Positions 46,126-55,119 of a stretch of 64,000 nucleotides of DNA are shown one piece after another. The stretch comes from an uncultured Trueperaceae bacterium (GTDB lineage: Bacteria; Deinococcota; Deinococci; Deinococcales; Trueperaceae). How positions within the stretch are numbered: the first letter of the stretch is position 1; every line of letters starts with the position of its first letter. The DNA lies in contig CALCHY010000162.1 in assembly GCA_937907415.1 (NCBI GenBank), forward strand, positions 11,709 to 75,708, written 5' to 3'. The notes beneath the pieces are model-generated. The model had not been told where the DNA came from. It made no database searches and saw only the letters and a list, made by a program, of their open reading frames with translations. The position numbers and the translations under genes are program-made.

Positions 46126-47164
46126 AGGAAGGGTGCGGCGGGCCGCCTCGGTACGCGCCGCGCTCGTCTTTCTACTGCTCGCCGTCGTTGGCGGCACCGC
46201 CATGGCGCAGGGTCAAGGGTTCGCGGAACGCTTCGATACCGCCTGGAACCTCGTCGCCACGCGCTACTGGCATATCGAGCGCACCGGCGTCGACTGGCAA
46301 GCGGTGCGCGACGCGTACCGGCCACGCGCGCTAGCTGCCACTGACGACGCTGGCCTCTACGAGGTCCTCGAGGAGATGTACTCCCTGCTGGGCGACGACC
46401 ACTCCGTGTTCGTGCCGCCAGCCAAGGTTGCCAAGGTGAGGGCCGAGTATGGCGACCTGCCTTGCATCATGGTGTTCGGTAGTGGGGCGACGCTCCCCGC
46501 CCTCAACCAGGCGTTGGCGGCAGGCAGTTGGAACAGACTGCTGAGGTTGCAGGCGGACGGTTACGCCCTCAGCGGTGAAGGTCACGTCGCCAACGTCAGC
46601 TACGGGCTAACGGACGGTGGCGTTGGTTACGTGCGCCTGCCAGACTTGGCGAGCGACGGCGCGGCAGAAGCAGTGCGCGTCGCCGTGACCGACCTCGAGG
46701 AGGCCGGCGCCTGGTCATTAGTCCTAGACTTGCGCGGCAATCCGGGCGGTCGGCTAGTGACGATGATGCAAGTCGCTGGCGTGTTCACCCGCGGCTTCTT
46801 GTGGCGGGCCATCACGAGCTGGACCTTGCCGATGCCGTACCCGGCCATCGGCTTAGCGCAGACCGACCTGCCGCTAGCCGTGCTCATCGATGGCGGCGTG
46901 AACAGCGCAGCAGAGGGCCTAGCGGGCGCCCTACAGTTGCGCGGGCGCGCCACCGTCTTCGGAGAGCAGAGCGCAGGCAACGTCGAGGCGCTCCTGCCGT
47001 TCTGCCTGCGCGACGGTTCACAGGCCTGGATCGCGACGGGCGTGCTCGCCCCCATCGGCGGCCCGACCTGGGAGGGCCGAGGAGTCGTCCCCGACGTAGA
47101 AAGCTCGTCCGCAACCGCGTTAGACGCGGCTATCGCATACCTTATCGACCAGCGAGAGGAGTGA
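46112..47164 (+). CDS. S41 (C-terminal processing protease)-like protein with altered active site
   Basis: 350 residues. A signal peptide ends near residue 32. An N-terminal helical region (about 40-110) is followed by the S41 core. DLRGNPGGRLVT at 206-216 is typical. The nucleophile is Ser265 in GGVNSAAEGLAGAL. In canonical C-terminal processing proteases a Lys stands 25 residues later; here that position is Asn290 (SAGNVE). There is no PDZ domain. It may use another base, like tricorn-type members, or may be inactive. It overlaps the PfkB gene and is followed immediately by the MBL-fold gene. Confidence 0.8.
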   Translation: MRRPEGRVRRAASVRAALVFLLLAVVGGTAMAQGQGFAERFDTAWNLVATRYWHIERTGVDWQAVRDAYRPRALAATDDAGLYEVLEEMYSLLGDDHSVFVPPAKVAKVRAEYGDLPCIMVFGSGATLPALNQALAAGSWNRLLRLQADGYALSGEGHVANVSYGLTDGGVGYVRLPDLASDGAAEAVRVAVTDLEEAGAWSLVLDLRGNPGGRLVTMMQVAGVFTRGFLWRAITSWTLPMPYPAIGLAQTDLPLAVLIDGGVNSAAEGLAGALQLRGRATVFGEQSAGNVEALLPFCLRDGSQAWIATGVLAPIGGPTWEGRGVVPDVESSSATALDAAIAYLIDQREE

Positions 47165-48037
47165 GTGACTGTGCCCGCCATTGAACGCGTGAGCGAACAC
47201 GTGTGGCGCGTCGAACTACCATGCGCCACGCTGCCGCCATACGACCACGTGAACGCGTACGTGATCGCGCAAGGCGGCGTCGCCGTAGTCGTCGATCCTG
47301 GTTCTGACGAACCGAAAGCCCAAGCGCTCCTCCAGAGCGCCTTGACTCAAGCCGACGCGCGCCTCGTCAAGGCCGTTGCGCTCACGCATACGCACCCGGA
47401 CCATACCGGCGGCGTGCAACAGCTCCTCGACTACGAGGCCGTCCGCAACGGCGACCCGCCGCCCGTGCTCGTGCACGCCGCCGAAGCGAGCAACGTGACG
47501 GCGTGGAGCACGACCTATCTGGCGGACGGCCGCGTCGTCACCGTCGGCGACGTCACCGTAACGGCGCTGCACACCCCGGGGCATAGCCAAGGCCACCTCT
47601 CGTTCCTCGTCACGGGCCCGGCCGGTGGGGCGCCAGAGGCGGCCATAGTCGGCGACCTGGCCGTAGCGACTGGGTCGGTGTGGGTAGGGCTGCCAGAAGG
47701 CGACGTCGAAGCGTACCTCACCACCCTAGTGCGCCTGGAGCACACGAACGCGCCCGTTCTCGCGCCGGGCCACGGCCCGCTGATAACGAACCCAGCGGAG
47801 CGCCTGCGGGAGCTGGCCGCGCACCGCTTGGAGCGCGAAGCTCAGGTGCTCGGCGCCCTAACGAAGGGCAGCGCGACGGCGGCGGAGATCACGCGGCGCG
47901 TGTACCCCGGGTACCCGGAGGCCGTCCTCGCCCTTGCCGAGCAGAGCGTGCTCGCGCACCTAGTGAAGCTCATGCGCGAGTTGAAGGTCGTGCACTTGGG
48001 CGACGACGAGCAGGGGCCGTTCGCACTCAGGCGCTAG
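47165..48037 (+). CDS. Metallo-beta-lactamase-fold hydrolase (LACTB2-like)
   Basis: 290 residues from GTG 47165, right after the S41 stop, with a GAGGAG ribosome site. The metal motif LTHTHPDHTGG gives His75, His77, Asp79 and His80, and TPGHSQGHLSF gives a further His. The C-terminal 80 residues form a winged-helix-like domain (AAEITRRVYPGYPEAVLALAEQSVLAHL). That layout is typical of LACTB2-like nucleases and thioesterases. The substrate is unknown; RNA or a small ester is possible. Confidence 0.85.
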   Translation: MTVPAIERVSEHVWRVELPCATLPPYDHVNAYVIAQGGVAVVVDPGSDEPKAQALLQSALTQADARLVKAVALTHTHPDHTGGVQQLLDYEAVRNGDPPPVLVHAAEASNVTAWSTTYLADGRVVTVGDVTVTALHTPGHSQGHLSFLVTGPAGGAPEAAIVGDLAVATGSVWVGLPEGDVEAYLTTLVRLEHTNAPVLAPGHGPLITNPAERLRELAAHRLEREAQVLGALTKGSATAAEITRRVYPGYPEAVLALAEQSVLAHLVKLMRELKVVHLGDDEQGPFALRR

Positions 48038-48040
48038 CAG

Positions 48041-48090
48041 CGCTGGCGTAGGGAGCGCACTAGTTGGGGCCGCCCCGGGCGACGCCAGCG
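48041..48090. terminator. Convergent-gene hairpin between the MBL-fold gene and thrC
   Basis: CGCTGGCG (48041-48048) and CGCCAGCG (48083-48090) form an 8-bp stem enclosing a smaller GGGG/CCCC hairpin. It lies just past both stop codons, so it could end transcription from either side. No T-tract is present. Confidence 0.4.
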
Positions 48091-48097
48091 TGCGGCG

Positions 48098-49390
48098 TTA
48101 GTCGCGCCAGGCAAGCAGCGCGGCGCTTAACGCGGCCGCTACCGGCGCTAACGGTTCGACGCGTTTCGGCGCCTCGGCGAAGCGTTCAAGGCTAGCTGGC
48201 ACCGCCGGGCGCCGGCCCGTCGCCTCGATCACCGCATCAGGGAACTTCGCGGGGTGCGCCGTGGCCAGAACTAGCGCGGGCACCGCGGCCGTGGCTGGCG
48301 TGCTGGCGCGCAGGCGCTGCAACGCCTCGAGGCCGACGGCAGTGTGCGGGCAGACCAGGTAGTCGCTGGCGGCGGCCGTCTCGCGCATGCGCTCGAGGGT
48401 GGCGGCGTCACCAACGCGGCAACCTACGACGCGCTGCCTCAGACCCTCACCCAGCCACGAGTAGAGGCGCTCGAAGTTCGATGGCGCGCCTACGTCCATG
48501 GCGTTGGAGGGCGTGGCCACGCTGGCGGCGAAGTCGAACGCTTCGACCTCGCCAGCTAGGAAGCGGGGAAAGAAGTCGTTGCGGTTGTGCGCCGCCAAGA
48601 AGCCTGCTGCGTCGAGGCCCGTCTCGGCCGCCAGGAGTCCGGCCGTCAAGTTGCCCAAGTTGCCGCTTGGCACCACGACTTCGAGCGGCGCGTGGCGCCC
48701 GAGGTCTTCCCACACGCGGGCAGCTCCCCACAGGTAGTAGAGCGCTTGAGGTAGGAGCCGGCCGATGTTGATGGAGTTGGCCGATGACAAGCGCAGGTCG
48801 GCGAGGGACGGGTCGCCGAAGGCGGCTTTCACGAGCCGCTGACAGTCGTCGAAGGTACCGTCCACTGCGAACGCGCGTACGCCGTCACGCCTGGCCGTCA
48901 GCTGTTCCTCTTGCACGTTGCTTACGCCGCCTGCCGGGTAGAGGACCGCCACCCGCACGCGGTCGAGGCCCGCGAAGGCGTCCGCCACGGCGCTGCCCGT
49001 GTCACCCGAGGTAGCGACGAGCACCGTGACGCGTTCGCCGCGCCGAGCGAGCGCTGCTTGCATGGCGCGTGCGAGGGAGCGCGCGCCGACGTCCTTGAAG
49101 GCAGCGGTTGGCCCGTGGAAGAGCTCGAGCACGAAGACGTCGTCTGGCAGCCTGGTTACGGGCCACGGGAAGTCGAGGCCGTCGGCGACTGCGGCAGCCG
49201 CCTCCTCACCCATGTATGCGGGCAGGACGAGCTTGGCGAGGTCAGCCGGGCTGCTTGCCGTCTCCCAACCGAGGGGCAACTGCGGCAGTTGCGTCGGCCA
49301 GTAGAGGCCGCCGTCTGGCGCTAAACCGGCCAGGACGGCGTCCTCGAACGCTACTTCCGGCCCGCCGCGCGTGCTGCGGTAACGCATCAC
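48098..49390 (-). CDS. thrC: Threonine synthase
   Basis: 430 residues, the long form typified by E. coli (starts MRYRSTRG). The PLP Lys99 is in GPTAAFKDVGARSLARAM. It also has VLVATSGDTGSAVADAFAG (phosphate-binding segment). It makes threonine from O-phosphohomoserine. The ATG overlaps the hom stop (ATGA at 49387-49390), so the two are translationally coupled. Confidence 0.97.
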   Translation of the reverse strand: MMRYRSTRGGPEVAFEDAVLAGLAPDGGLYWPTQLPQLPLGWETASSPADLAKLVLPAYMGEEAAAAVADGLDFPWPVTRLPDDVFVLELFHGPTAAFKDVGARSLARAMQAALARRGERVTVLVATSGDTGSAVADAFAGLDRVRVAVLYPAGGVSNVQEEQLTARRDGVRAFAVDGTFDDCQRLVKAAFGDPSLADLRLSSANSINIGRLLPQALYYLWGAARVWEDLGRHAPLEVVVPSGNLGNLTAGLLAAETGLDAAGFLAAHNRNDFFPRFLAGEVEAFDFAASVATPSNAMDVGAPSNFERLYSWLGEGLRQRVVGCRVGDAATLERMRETAAASDYLVCPHTAVGLEALQRLRASTPATAAVPALVLATAHPAKFPDAVIEATGRRPAVPASLERFAEAPKRVEPLAPVAAALSAALLAWRD

Positions 49391-50445
49391 AGTTCTTCTA
49401 CCCCGTCGCTCGCCTCGCTGGCCGTTAGTGGCACCGGCGCGGCGCTAGCAAGCGGTCTTGGGCCGCTGTTACCCGCCGCCGCCGTCAACATGTCGGCGAG
49501 CACGCCGCTTGCCGTCGAGCCGCCGCCCGCCCCAGCCCCGCGCACGTAGACCGTGCCGACCGGGTCGCCTGTGAAGAGGAGGGCGTTGGTGCCGCCGGTC
49601 GTGAGCAACGGGTGGCCAACGGGCAAGGAAACGGGGCGGATCTGCGCCTCCCACCGACCTGAGTTCGCCACGATGCTCCCGATGAGGCGCACCCTGCGGC
49701 CCCGCTGCGCCTGCGCGGCGAGCGCCTGCTCGGTAAGGTCGGAGATGCCGCGCGTGGCCCCACGGACCGCCTCCCACGTGAGGGCGGGATCGAAAGCTAG
49801 TCGACCGAGAACGGTGAGCTTGTGCGCCGCGTCGAAGCCGCCGACGTCGAGCGTCGGATCGGCTTCCGCGAAGCCGAGGCGCTGCGCCTCGGCCAACGCG
49901 GCCACGAAGCTGCTGCCCTCGTCCATCATCGCCAGGATGACGTTGCAGGTGCCGTTCAGCACGGCGTGCAGGCTCACCGGCGCGGAGCCGCGCAGAGCAC
50001 CGGCTAGCACGCCAACGGCTGGCGTGCCCGCCATGACGGCGGCCTCGAAGTGAACACGGCCTTCCTCGGCATGAGGCAAGTACTCCGCCCAGCGCTCGGC
50101 CAGCGCGGCCTTGTTGGCAGTCACCAGCTGCTTGCCTGCGGCCAGGTGTCGCAGGGAAAGGTCGGCGGCGTTACCGGTGCCGCCTGCCACCTCGACGAGA
50201 ACATCGACGCCGGCCAGCACGTCTTCGTTCGTCGTGACGAGTTCCTGCCAGCCTGTGAAGGCGCGCTCCCTGGCGGCGTCGCGGACGAGTACTCCCACGA
50301 GTTCGAACTCGGGCTTGTTGCGCAGCAAGCGCACTACTTCTTCACCGACGGTGCCAGCGCCGATCAAGGCGACCTTCGTGGGCTTACCGCCCCCCCGCCG
50401 CGCCGTCTGGTAAGTTACTTGGTTGGTAGTCACCGCCTGCTTCAC
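49387..50445 (-). CDS. hom: Homoserine dehydrogenase, short form
   Basis: 352 residues from GTG 50445. NAD(P)-binding KVALIGAGTVGEEVVRLL is near 24-41. The catalytic region includes VTANKAALAERW, the EADPTLDVGGFDAAHKLTVL substrate segment and a C-terminal TGDPVGTVYVRGAGAGGGSTASGVLADM loop. It reduces aspartate semialdehyde to homoserine. It lacks the C-terminal ACT domain of the 430-residue form, so threonine feedback may not act on it. It has its own leaderless-type element and is divergent from ychF. Confidence 0.95.
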   Translation of the reverse strand: MKQAVTTNQVTYQTARRGGGKPTKVALIGAGTVGEEVVRLLRNKPEFELVGVLVRDAARERAFTGWQELVTTNEDVLAGVDVLVEVAGGTGNAADLSLRHLAAGKQLVTANKAALAERWAEYLPHAEEGRVHFEAAVMAGTPAVGVLAGALRGSAPVSLHAVLNGTCNVILAMMDEGSSFVAALAEAQRLGFAEADPTLDVGGFDAAHKLTVLGRLAFDPALTWEAVRGATRGISDLTEQALAAQAQRGRRVRLIGSIVANSGRWEAQIRPVSLPVGHPLLTTGGTNALLFTGDPVGTVYVRGAGAGGGSTASGVLADMLTAAAGNSGPRPLASAAPVPLTASEASDGVEEL

Positions 50446-50451
50446 GGGCGC

Positions 50452-50457
50452 ACTCTA
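50452..50457 (-). promoter_or_regulatory. Leaderless-type -10 element (TAGAGT) for hom-thrC
   Basis: On the minus strand TAGAGT is followed by 6 nt and the GTG at 50445. It marks the start of the hom-thrC transcript. Confidence 0.5.
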
Positions 50458-50524
50458 TCACTTACCGAGAGCGTCACAGACGCAACTACGGCCCCCAGCC
50501 ATGGCGGCCACGTTTAGGAGAACA

Positions 50525-51610
50525 ATGCTCGCCATAGGTATCGTCGGCTTGCCAAACGTCGGCAAGAGCACGCTGTTCAACGCCATCACCCGGGCTGGTG
50601 TGGAGGCCGCGAATTACCCGTTCGCCACCATAGACAAGAACATCGGCGCCGTGAGCGTGCCAGACGAGCGCCTTGCCGTGCTGCAGCGTCAGAACACCAA
50701 GGGCACGCGCGTGCCCGTGATCGTGCCGACCCACATGGAGTTCGTCGACATCGCCGGCCTCGTGCGCGGCGCTCACAAAGGTGAGGGGCTAGGCAACCAG
50801 TTCCTCTCACATATCCGCGAGGTCGCGGCCATCGCACACGTTGTGCGTTGCTTCGAGGACGACAACGTCGTGCACGTGGCTGGCAAAGTCGATCCCCTCG
50901 CCGACATCGAAGTCATCGACACGGAACTCATCCTGGCCGACATCGCGACGCTCGAGCGCCGCCTCGAGCGCGTTCGGCGCAGCGCCAAGAGCAATCCTGA
51001 CGACGCCGCGCTGATAGCGCCCCTCGAGGAAGTCCTCAAGCAGTTGAACGCTGGCCAACCAGCTCGCCGCTCAGGGCTCGAACTGCCGAACGACAGCGGC
51101 TTGCTAACCGCCAAGCCCGTCATCTACGTGTGCAACGTGGCGGAGTCGGACGTTGTGGGTGGCAATAGTTACGTGAAGCTCGTGCAGGAGCACGCCAAGG
51201 TCGAGAACGCAGACGTCGTCGTCATATCCGCGCGCATCGAGGAGGAGCTGGCGCAACTCGAACCCGAGGAAGCCCAAGCGTTCCTCGCGGACATGGGGTT
51301 GGACAAGCCGGGGCTCGAACGCCTCATCCGGACCGGGTATCACACCCTCGGTCTCCTTACCTTCCTGACGGCTGGCGAGAAGGAAGTGCGCGCCTGGACC
51401 GTGAAGGCGGGCAGCAAGGCGCCGCAGGCAGCGGGTGAGATACATTCCGACTTCGAGCGCGGCTTCATCCGCGCGGAGGTCGTCAGTTACGAGGACCTCA
51501 TCGAGGCTGGCAGCATCGCCAACGCCCGCGCCAAGGGCAAACTGCGGGTGGAGGGCAAGGAGTACGTCGTCAAGGACGGCGACGTCATGAACTTCCTCTT
51601 CAACGTCTGA
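50525..51610 (+). CDS. ychF: Redox-regulated ATPase YchF (OLA1 family)
   Basis: 361 residues from ATG 50525, with an AGGAGA ribosome site; in-frame extension upstream is rejected. G1 GLPNVGKST is at 8-16. G3 is DIAGLV. G4 reads NVAE (204-207) instead of NKxD, the change that makes this family prefer ATP over GTP. A C-terminal TGS domain contains [15 protein letters not shown] and the [26 protein letters not shown] end. It binds ribosomes and acts in stress responses. Confidence 0.97.
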   Translation: MLAIGIVGLPNVGKSTLFNAITRAGVEAANYPFATIDKNIGAVSVPDERLAVLQRQNTKGTRVPVIVPTHMEFVDIAGLVRGAHKGEGLGNQFLSHIREVAAIAHVVRCFEDDNVVHVAGKVDPLADIEVIDTELILADIATLERRLERVRRSAKSNPDDAALIAPLEEVLKQLNAGQPARRSGLELPNDSGLLTAKPVIYVCNVAESDVVGGNSYVKLVQEHAKVENADVVVISARIEEELAQLEPEEAQAFLADMGLDKPGLERLIRTGYHTLGLLTFLTAGEKEVRAWTVKAGSKAPQAAGEIHSDFERGFIRAEVVSYEDLIEAGSIANARAKGKLRVEGKEYVVKDGDVMNFLFNV

Positions 51611-51737
51611 CCTGCGCCGCCTAACCATGCACGGACGTGCGCCACGACGCGGACGCCAAGCGAATGTGGGTCTATCCTCACAGTTGCGAGGCGAGCGCGG
51701 GCACCATGTGAAAGCGCGCTCTGAGAGGCTAGAGCCC

Positions 51738-52355
51738 GTGAGTGGCGGTACAGAAGCAGTCAGGCAGCAGGCGTTGGTGGGGTCCAGGCATTACGCGGCA
51801 GGCGACGTCCTGCTTTTCCCTGGTCCACCGAGCGAGCTTTACCAAGTCGTATCCGGATTGGTGCGGCTGCACACCGTCGATGACGCTGGCTTCGGCGCCA
51901 CGTTGCGTTACGTCAAGCCGGGCGGGTACTTCGGCGAGGAAGCCATCACGGGCAAGCAGCGCCGCTACTTCGCCGAGGCGGTCACCGAGGCCAGCACCGT
52001 GCGCAGCGATCCGCAGAGGCTGACTCCAAGCGAGTTGCGCGCCTTCGCGGTAGATCTAGCGCTGGCCCTAGACCGCATGAACCGCTCAGTGTTGCGCCTG
52101 GCAAGCAAACCACTGAAGGCGCGCGTGGCGGCGGAACTCCTCGAACTAGCCGACTCGGCGCTAGCGACCCGCAACGCTGACGGAGTGGCCACCGTGCGCA
52201 TGACGCACGACGAACTAGCCGCAGCGGTCGGCTCCGTGCGCGAGACCGTCACCAAAGTCATAGGCGAGCTGGTCCGCGCCGGAGCGCTGCGGGCCGGGTA
52301 CGCCAAGCTGAGCATCCAGGATCCCGAGTTACTAACCGAGATCGCTGGCTCCTGA
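51738..52355 (+). CDS. CRP/FNR-family regulator, SdrP-like
   Basis: 205 residues from GTG 51738, supported by a GAGAGG ribosome site 9 nt upstream and by the roughly 200-residue length of Thermus SdrP. A cyclic-nucleotide-fold domain (about 1-110, GDVLLFPGPPSELYQVVSGLVRLH) is followed by a long helix and an HTH reading THDELAAAVGSVRETVTKVIGEL, almost the same as SdrP as I recall it. SdrP activates oxidative-stress genes without cAMP. The usual cAMP-binding Arg/Ser cluster was not found, which agrees. The gene is convergent with bamA, 12 nt apart. Confidence 0.85.
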   Translation: MSGGTEAVRQQALVGSRHYAAGDVLLFPGPPSELYQVVSGLVRLHTVDDAGFGATLRYVKPGGYFGEEAITGKQRRYFAEAVTEASTVRSDPQRLTPSELRAFAVDLALALDRMNRSVLRLASKPLKARVAAELLELADSALATRNADGVATVRMTHDELAAAVGSVRETVTKVIGELVRAGALRAGYAKLSIQDPELLTEIAGS

Positions 52356-52367
52356 CGCCGCCGCGCC

Positions 52368-55007
52368 TTAGAACACCGGTCCAACGCGGAAGCTGAACAC
52401 GCCCGTTGGGTGGCGTTCGCTGAACGCGTAATCGAGGCGGATGGCTGGCAAGATGAGCCCGCCGAAGCCGAGGTTGACCTGCACCCCGAGGCCGGCGCCC
52501 GCGAACACTGGCGTGGCGTACTCGGCGTACTCCGGCACCCCAGACGCCCAGCCGACGTCGACGAAGGCCAAGCCGATCACCGTCTGGGTAGCAACCGTCG
52601 ACAGTCCGAAGTCGTAGCGGTACTCGAACGAGGCCGTTGCGTAGGTGCGCGAGAGATCGAAGTCCTCGAGGGTGTAGCCGCGGATCTGCGTGGCGACGTC
52701 GTTCGTGCGCCCAACGGTGAAGCGCTTGCTCTCCGGGTAGAGTCCGCCGAACTGGTGACCGACGTCCAGCCGCACCGCGAAGACGTGGCTCTCGTCCTGG
52801 ATCTCGCCCGGCATGAGGTCCGCGAGCTTCACGTAGGTGCGCACGCCAGCCGCTACCTGCTCGTACATGTACCCTGCGCGGGCGCCTCCCACGAGGAAGT
52901 CGTTGCCGAACCCGATGCCGGCAGCGCCGTACGCGGACATGCCGTCCGACGGGAAGTTCGTGTCGCTACGCGAGTCGTACGTGACGCGCGCGCCGGTGAA
53001 CGCGGACAGGCCGCTCGTTGGCAGGTAGGAAACGGCGAACGAGCTCGGGACGGAGCACTTCGTCGGGTTCTGGATGACGCCGCCCACGATCTCGCAGTCT
53101 CCGATGGGCGGCTCGAGCTTGTAGTCGTTATATGCGCCGTTGGCGCTTACTAGCAGGTAAGTGTCCTGCGCGATCGGCCGGCCGACGCTGAAGCCCAAGC
53201 CGCTCGAGCGCACCGTGTACTCCCCGACGCGCACGTAGTTGTCGGGCGTGTCAGTTAGCCCCGGGTAGAGGATGGACGTCTGGTTGGCGGCGGACAGCGG
53301 GTTGTTGTTGTTGACGACGCTGAAGAGCGAGAAGTTGATGGCGGTCGGCACTTCCTCGAAGTCGAGCGCGTCGACGTAGAGCCAGGGGATGGCGTAACTC
53401 AACCGCCCGCCTAGCATGATGCCGATGTCAGTGTTGACGACATCTACCTCGGCGCTGACGGTGTGGGCGAGGCCGAGGAAGTTCTTCTCGGAGTACTCGA
53501 CGCTGCCTGAGAAGCCCGTGTCCGTGGCGTACGTTGCCGCTGGCCTCAGCTCGCCCGTCTGGCGCTTGGCGAGCGTGATGACGACGAGCGCTTCATCTGG
53601 CGCCTCGACGGGCTCGAGTGCGTAAGTGATGACGTCGACCACGCCGAGGGAGGCGACTTGCCTGAGCCCCTCGACGAGCTGCTTGTCTGACACCACAGAA
53701 CCGACCTTGGGTAGGTAGCGCGTCACGACCGTGTCGCGCGTTGAGCTTGGGTCGCCGTCATAGCGGAGCTCGTAGCCTGCCGTCTTGAGCTCGGTCACGC
53801 GCTGCACGTAGGTACCGTCGTCGTAAGAGAAGTCAGGGCGCGTCACCACGCGGTAGCCGGCGGCCTGGTAGGCGCGGACGATGCTCTGGAAGTCATCCTG
53901 CGCCAGTACGGAGGTGAACGTATCGCCGACTTCGAGCTTGAGGACCTTGGCGAGCTCCTCTGCACTGAGCACGGTGTTGCCCTCGATGACGATGTCGTCG
54001 ACCGTGCCCGCCGTCTCAGGCGCACCGAGGCGGAAGGTGACGCGTACCCCGCCAGTCGGCGACACGGCTGCTTGCAACTGGACGTCGGACGAGCGGCCGC
54101 GCGCCAGGCGCTTCACTTCGCTAAGGAGGGTGTCGTAATTGAAGAGGTCGCCCGGCTTGATCTTGAGCTCGGCGGGGTCGACGCCCAACGCCGTCGTGTC
54201 GATCGACGCGATGCTAAGTTCGAGGATGCCGACCTTGAGCACGCCGCCTTCGAGGGTGGTCGTGGCCGGGTCTACCCCGCTGCCGCGGTAGCCGAGGTTC
54301 CAGTACCGCGTGCTCACTGCCTGCACGGTCGAGGAGTAGAGGGTGGGATCGAACTCCCCGGCCTTCACTAGACCCTGGAAGAGGCTAGCCAGGTCGGCGT
54401 TCGACAGCACGGTGTTGCCCTCGAACTCCGCCTTGGTTATGGCGGCGGACTCGTCAACGGTGTACGTGAGCCGCACGGGGACTTCGGCTGCGTTGGTTGC
54501 GAGGTCCGGGGCGGGCGTGAGCGTGAGGTCGACTTCGACGTCGAACGGGAAACCAGCCTGGCGGTAGAGTTGGCGGATCGTGTCCTTCGCCTCCTCGGCG
54601 CGGGTGGTGTTGTAGACGCGCCCTGGCTCGAGCAGGTTAGTAACGCGCAGCGCCTCTAGCAGCGTCGCGGCTGGGATCGTCACCGCGCCACTAAACTCGA
54701 TCTCGCCTACGCGCGGGTTCTCTTTGACTGCGATGACGAGGACAGGCCCGGCTGGGGATGACTCGTAGGTCAGCGTCACCGAGTCGAACGTGCCCAAGCT
54801 GTAAACCCGGTTGCGTTCGGCTTCTAGGTCGATGTTCGCGGTGTCCGTGCCAACGCGCGAAGTGATGATCGTGCGGACGATATCGGCGTAGGTGGTGGTG
54901 CCGGTCACGCGCACCTCTACGAGTCTGCCTTGCACGTTGCCCTGCCCGAAGGCGACTAGCGGCGCGAGGATCAGGAACATGACGACTGACAGGCGGCTGA
55001 ACGACAT
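52368..55007 (-). CDS. bamA: BamA/Omp85-family outer-membrane assembly protein
   Basis: 879 residues with a signal peptide (about 1-21). Several POTRA repeats, about five judged from the recurring IEGNTVLS, FSGAVTIP and FEGNTVLS strands, span the first 430 residues. The C-terminal 400 residues are a surface-antigen barrel with short aromatic beta strands, ending RVGPVF with a terminal Phe, as outer-membrane barrels do. It inserts barrel proteins into the outer membrane. Its presence confirms a diderm cell. Confidence 0.92.
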   Translation of the reverse strand: MSFSRLSVVMFLILAPLVAFGQGNVQGRLVEVRVTGTTTYADIVRTIITSRVGTDTANIDLEAERNRVYSLGTFDSVTLTYESSPAGPVLVIAVKENPRVGEIEFSGAVTIPAATLLEALRVTNLLEPGRVYNTTRAEEAKDTIRQLYRQAGFPFDVEVDLTLTPAPDLATNAAEVPVRLTYTVDESAAITKAEFEGNTVLSNADLASLFQGLVKAGEFDPTLYSSTVQAVSTRYWNLGYRGSGVDPATTTLEGGVLKVGILELSIASIDTTALGVDPAELKIKPGDLFNYDTLLSEVKRLARGRSSDVQLQAAVSPTGGVRVTFRLGAPETAGTVDDIVIEGNTVLSAEELAKVLKLEVGDTFTSVLAQDDFQSIVRAYQAAGYRVVTRPDFSYDDGTYVQRVTELKTAGYELRYDGDPSSTRDTVVTRYLPKVGSVVSDKQLVEGLRQVASLGVVDVITYALEPVEAPDEALVVITLAKRQTGELRPAATYATDTGFSGSVEYSEKNFLGLAHTVSAEVDVVNTDIGIMLGGRLSYAIPWLYVDALDFEEVPTAINFSLFSVVNNNNPLSAANQTSILYPGLTDTPDNYVRVGEYTVRSSGLGFSVGRPIAQDTYLLVSANGAYNDYKLEPPIGDCEIVGGVIQNPTKCSVPSSFAVSYLPTSGLSAFTGARVTYDSRSDTNFPSDGMSAYGAAGIGFGNDFLVGGARAGYMYEQVAAGVRTYVKLADLMPGEIQDESHVFAVRLDVGHQFGGLYPESKRFTVGRTNDVATQIRGYTLEDFDLSRTYATASFEYRYDFGLSTVATQTVIGLAFVDVGWASGVPEYAEYATPVFAGAGLGVQVNLGFGGLILPAIRLDYAFSERHPTGVFSFRVGPVF

Positions 55008-55013
55008 GCGAGC

Positions 55014-55019
55014 AGTCTA
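55014..55019 (-). promoter_or_regulatory. Leaderless-type -10 element (TAGACT) for bamA
   Basis: On the minus strand TAGACT is followed by 6 nt and the bamA ATG at 55007. Confidence 0.5.
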
Positions 55020-55107
55020 CCGGAGCGTTTGTGAGAGGACTAAGGGGAAAGCACGCTGATGGCGGAACGACTCTGGCGCACGCAAGCCCTCCCAGCGCGG
55101 CCGCGGT

Positions 55108-55113
55108 TATGAT
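55108..55113 (+). promoter_or_regulatory. Leaderless-type -10 element (TATGAT) for the nucleoside phosphorylase
   Basis: TATGAT, one base from TATAAT, ends 6 nt before the ATG at 55120. Confidence 0.55.
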
Positions 55114-55119
55114 TCGACC

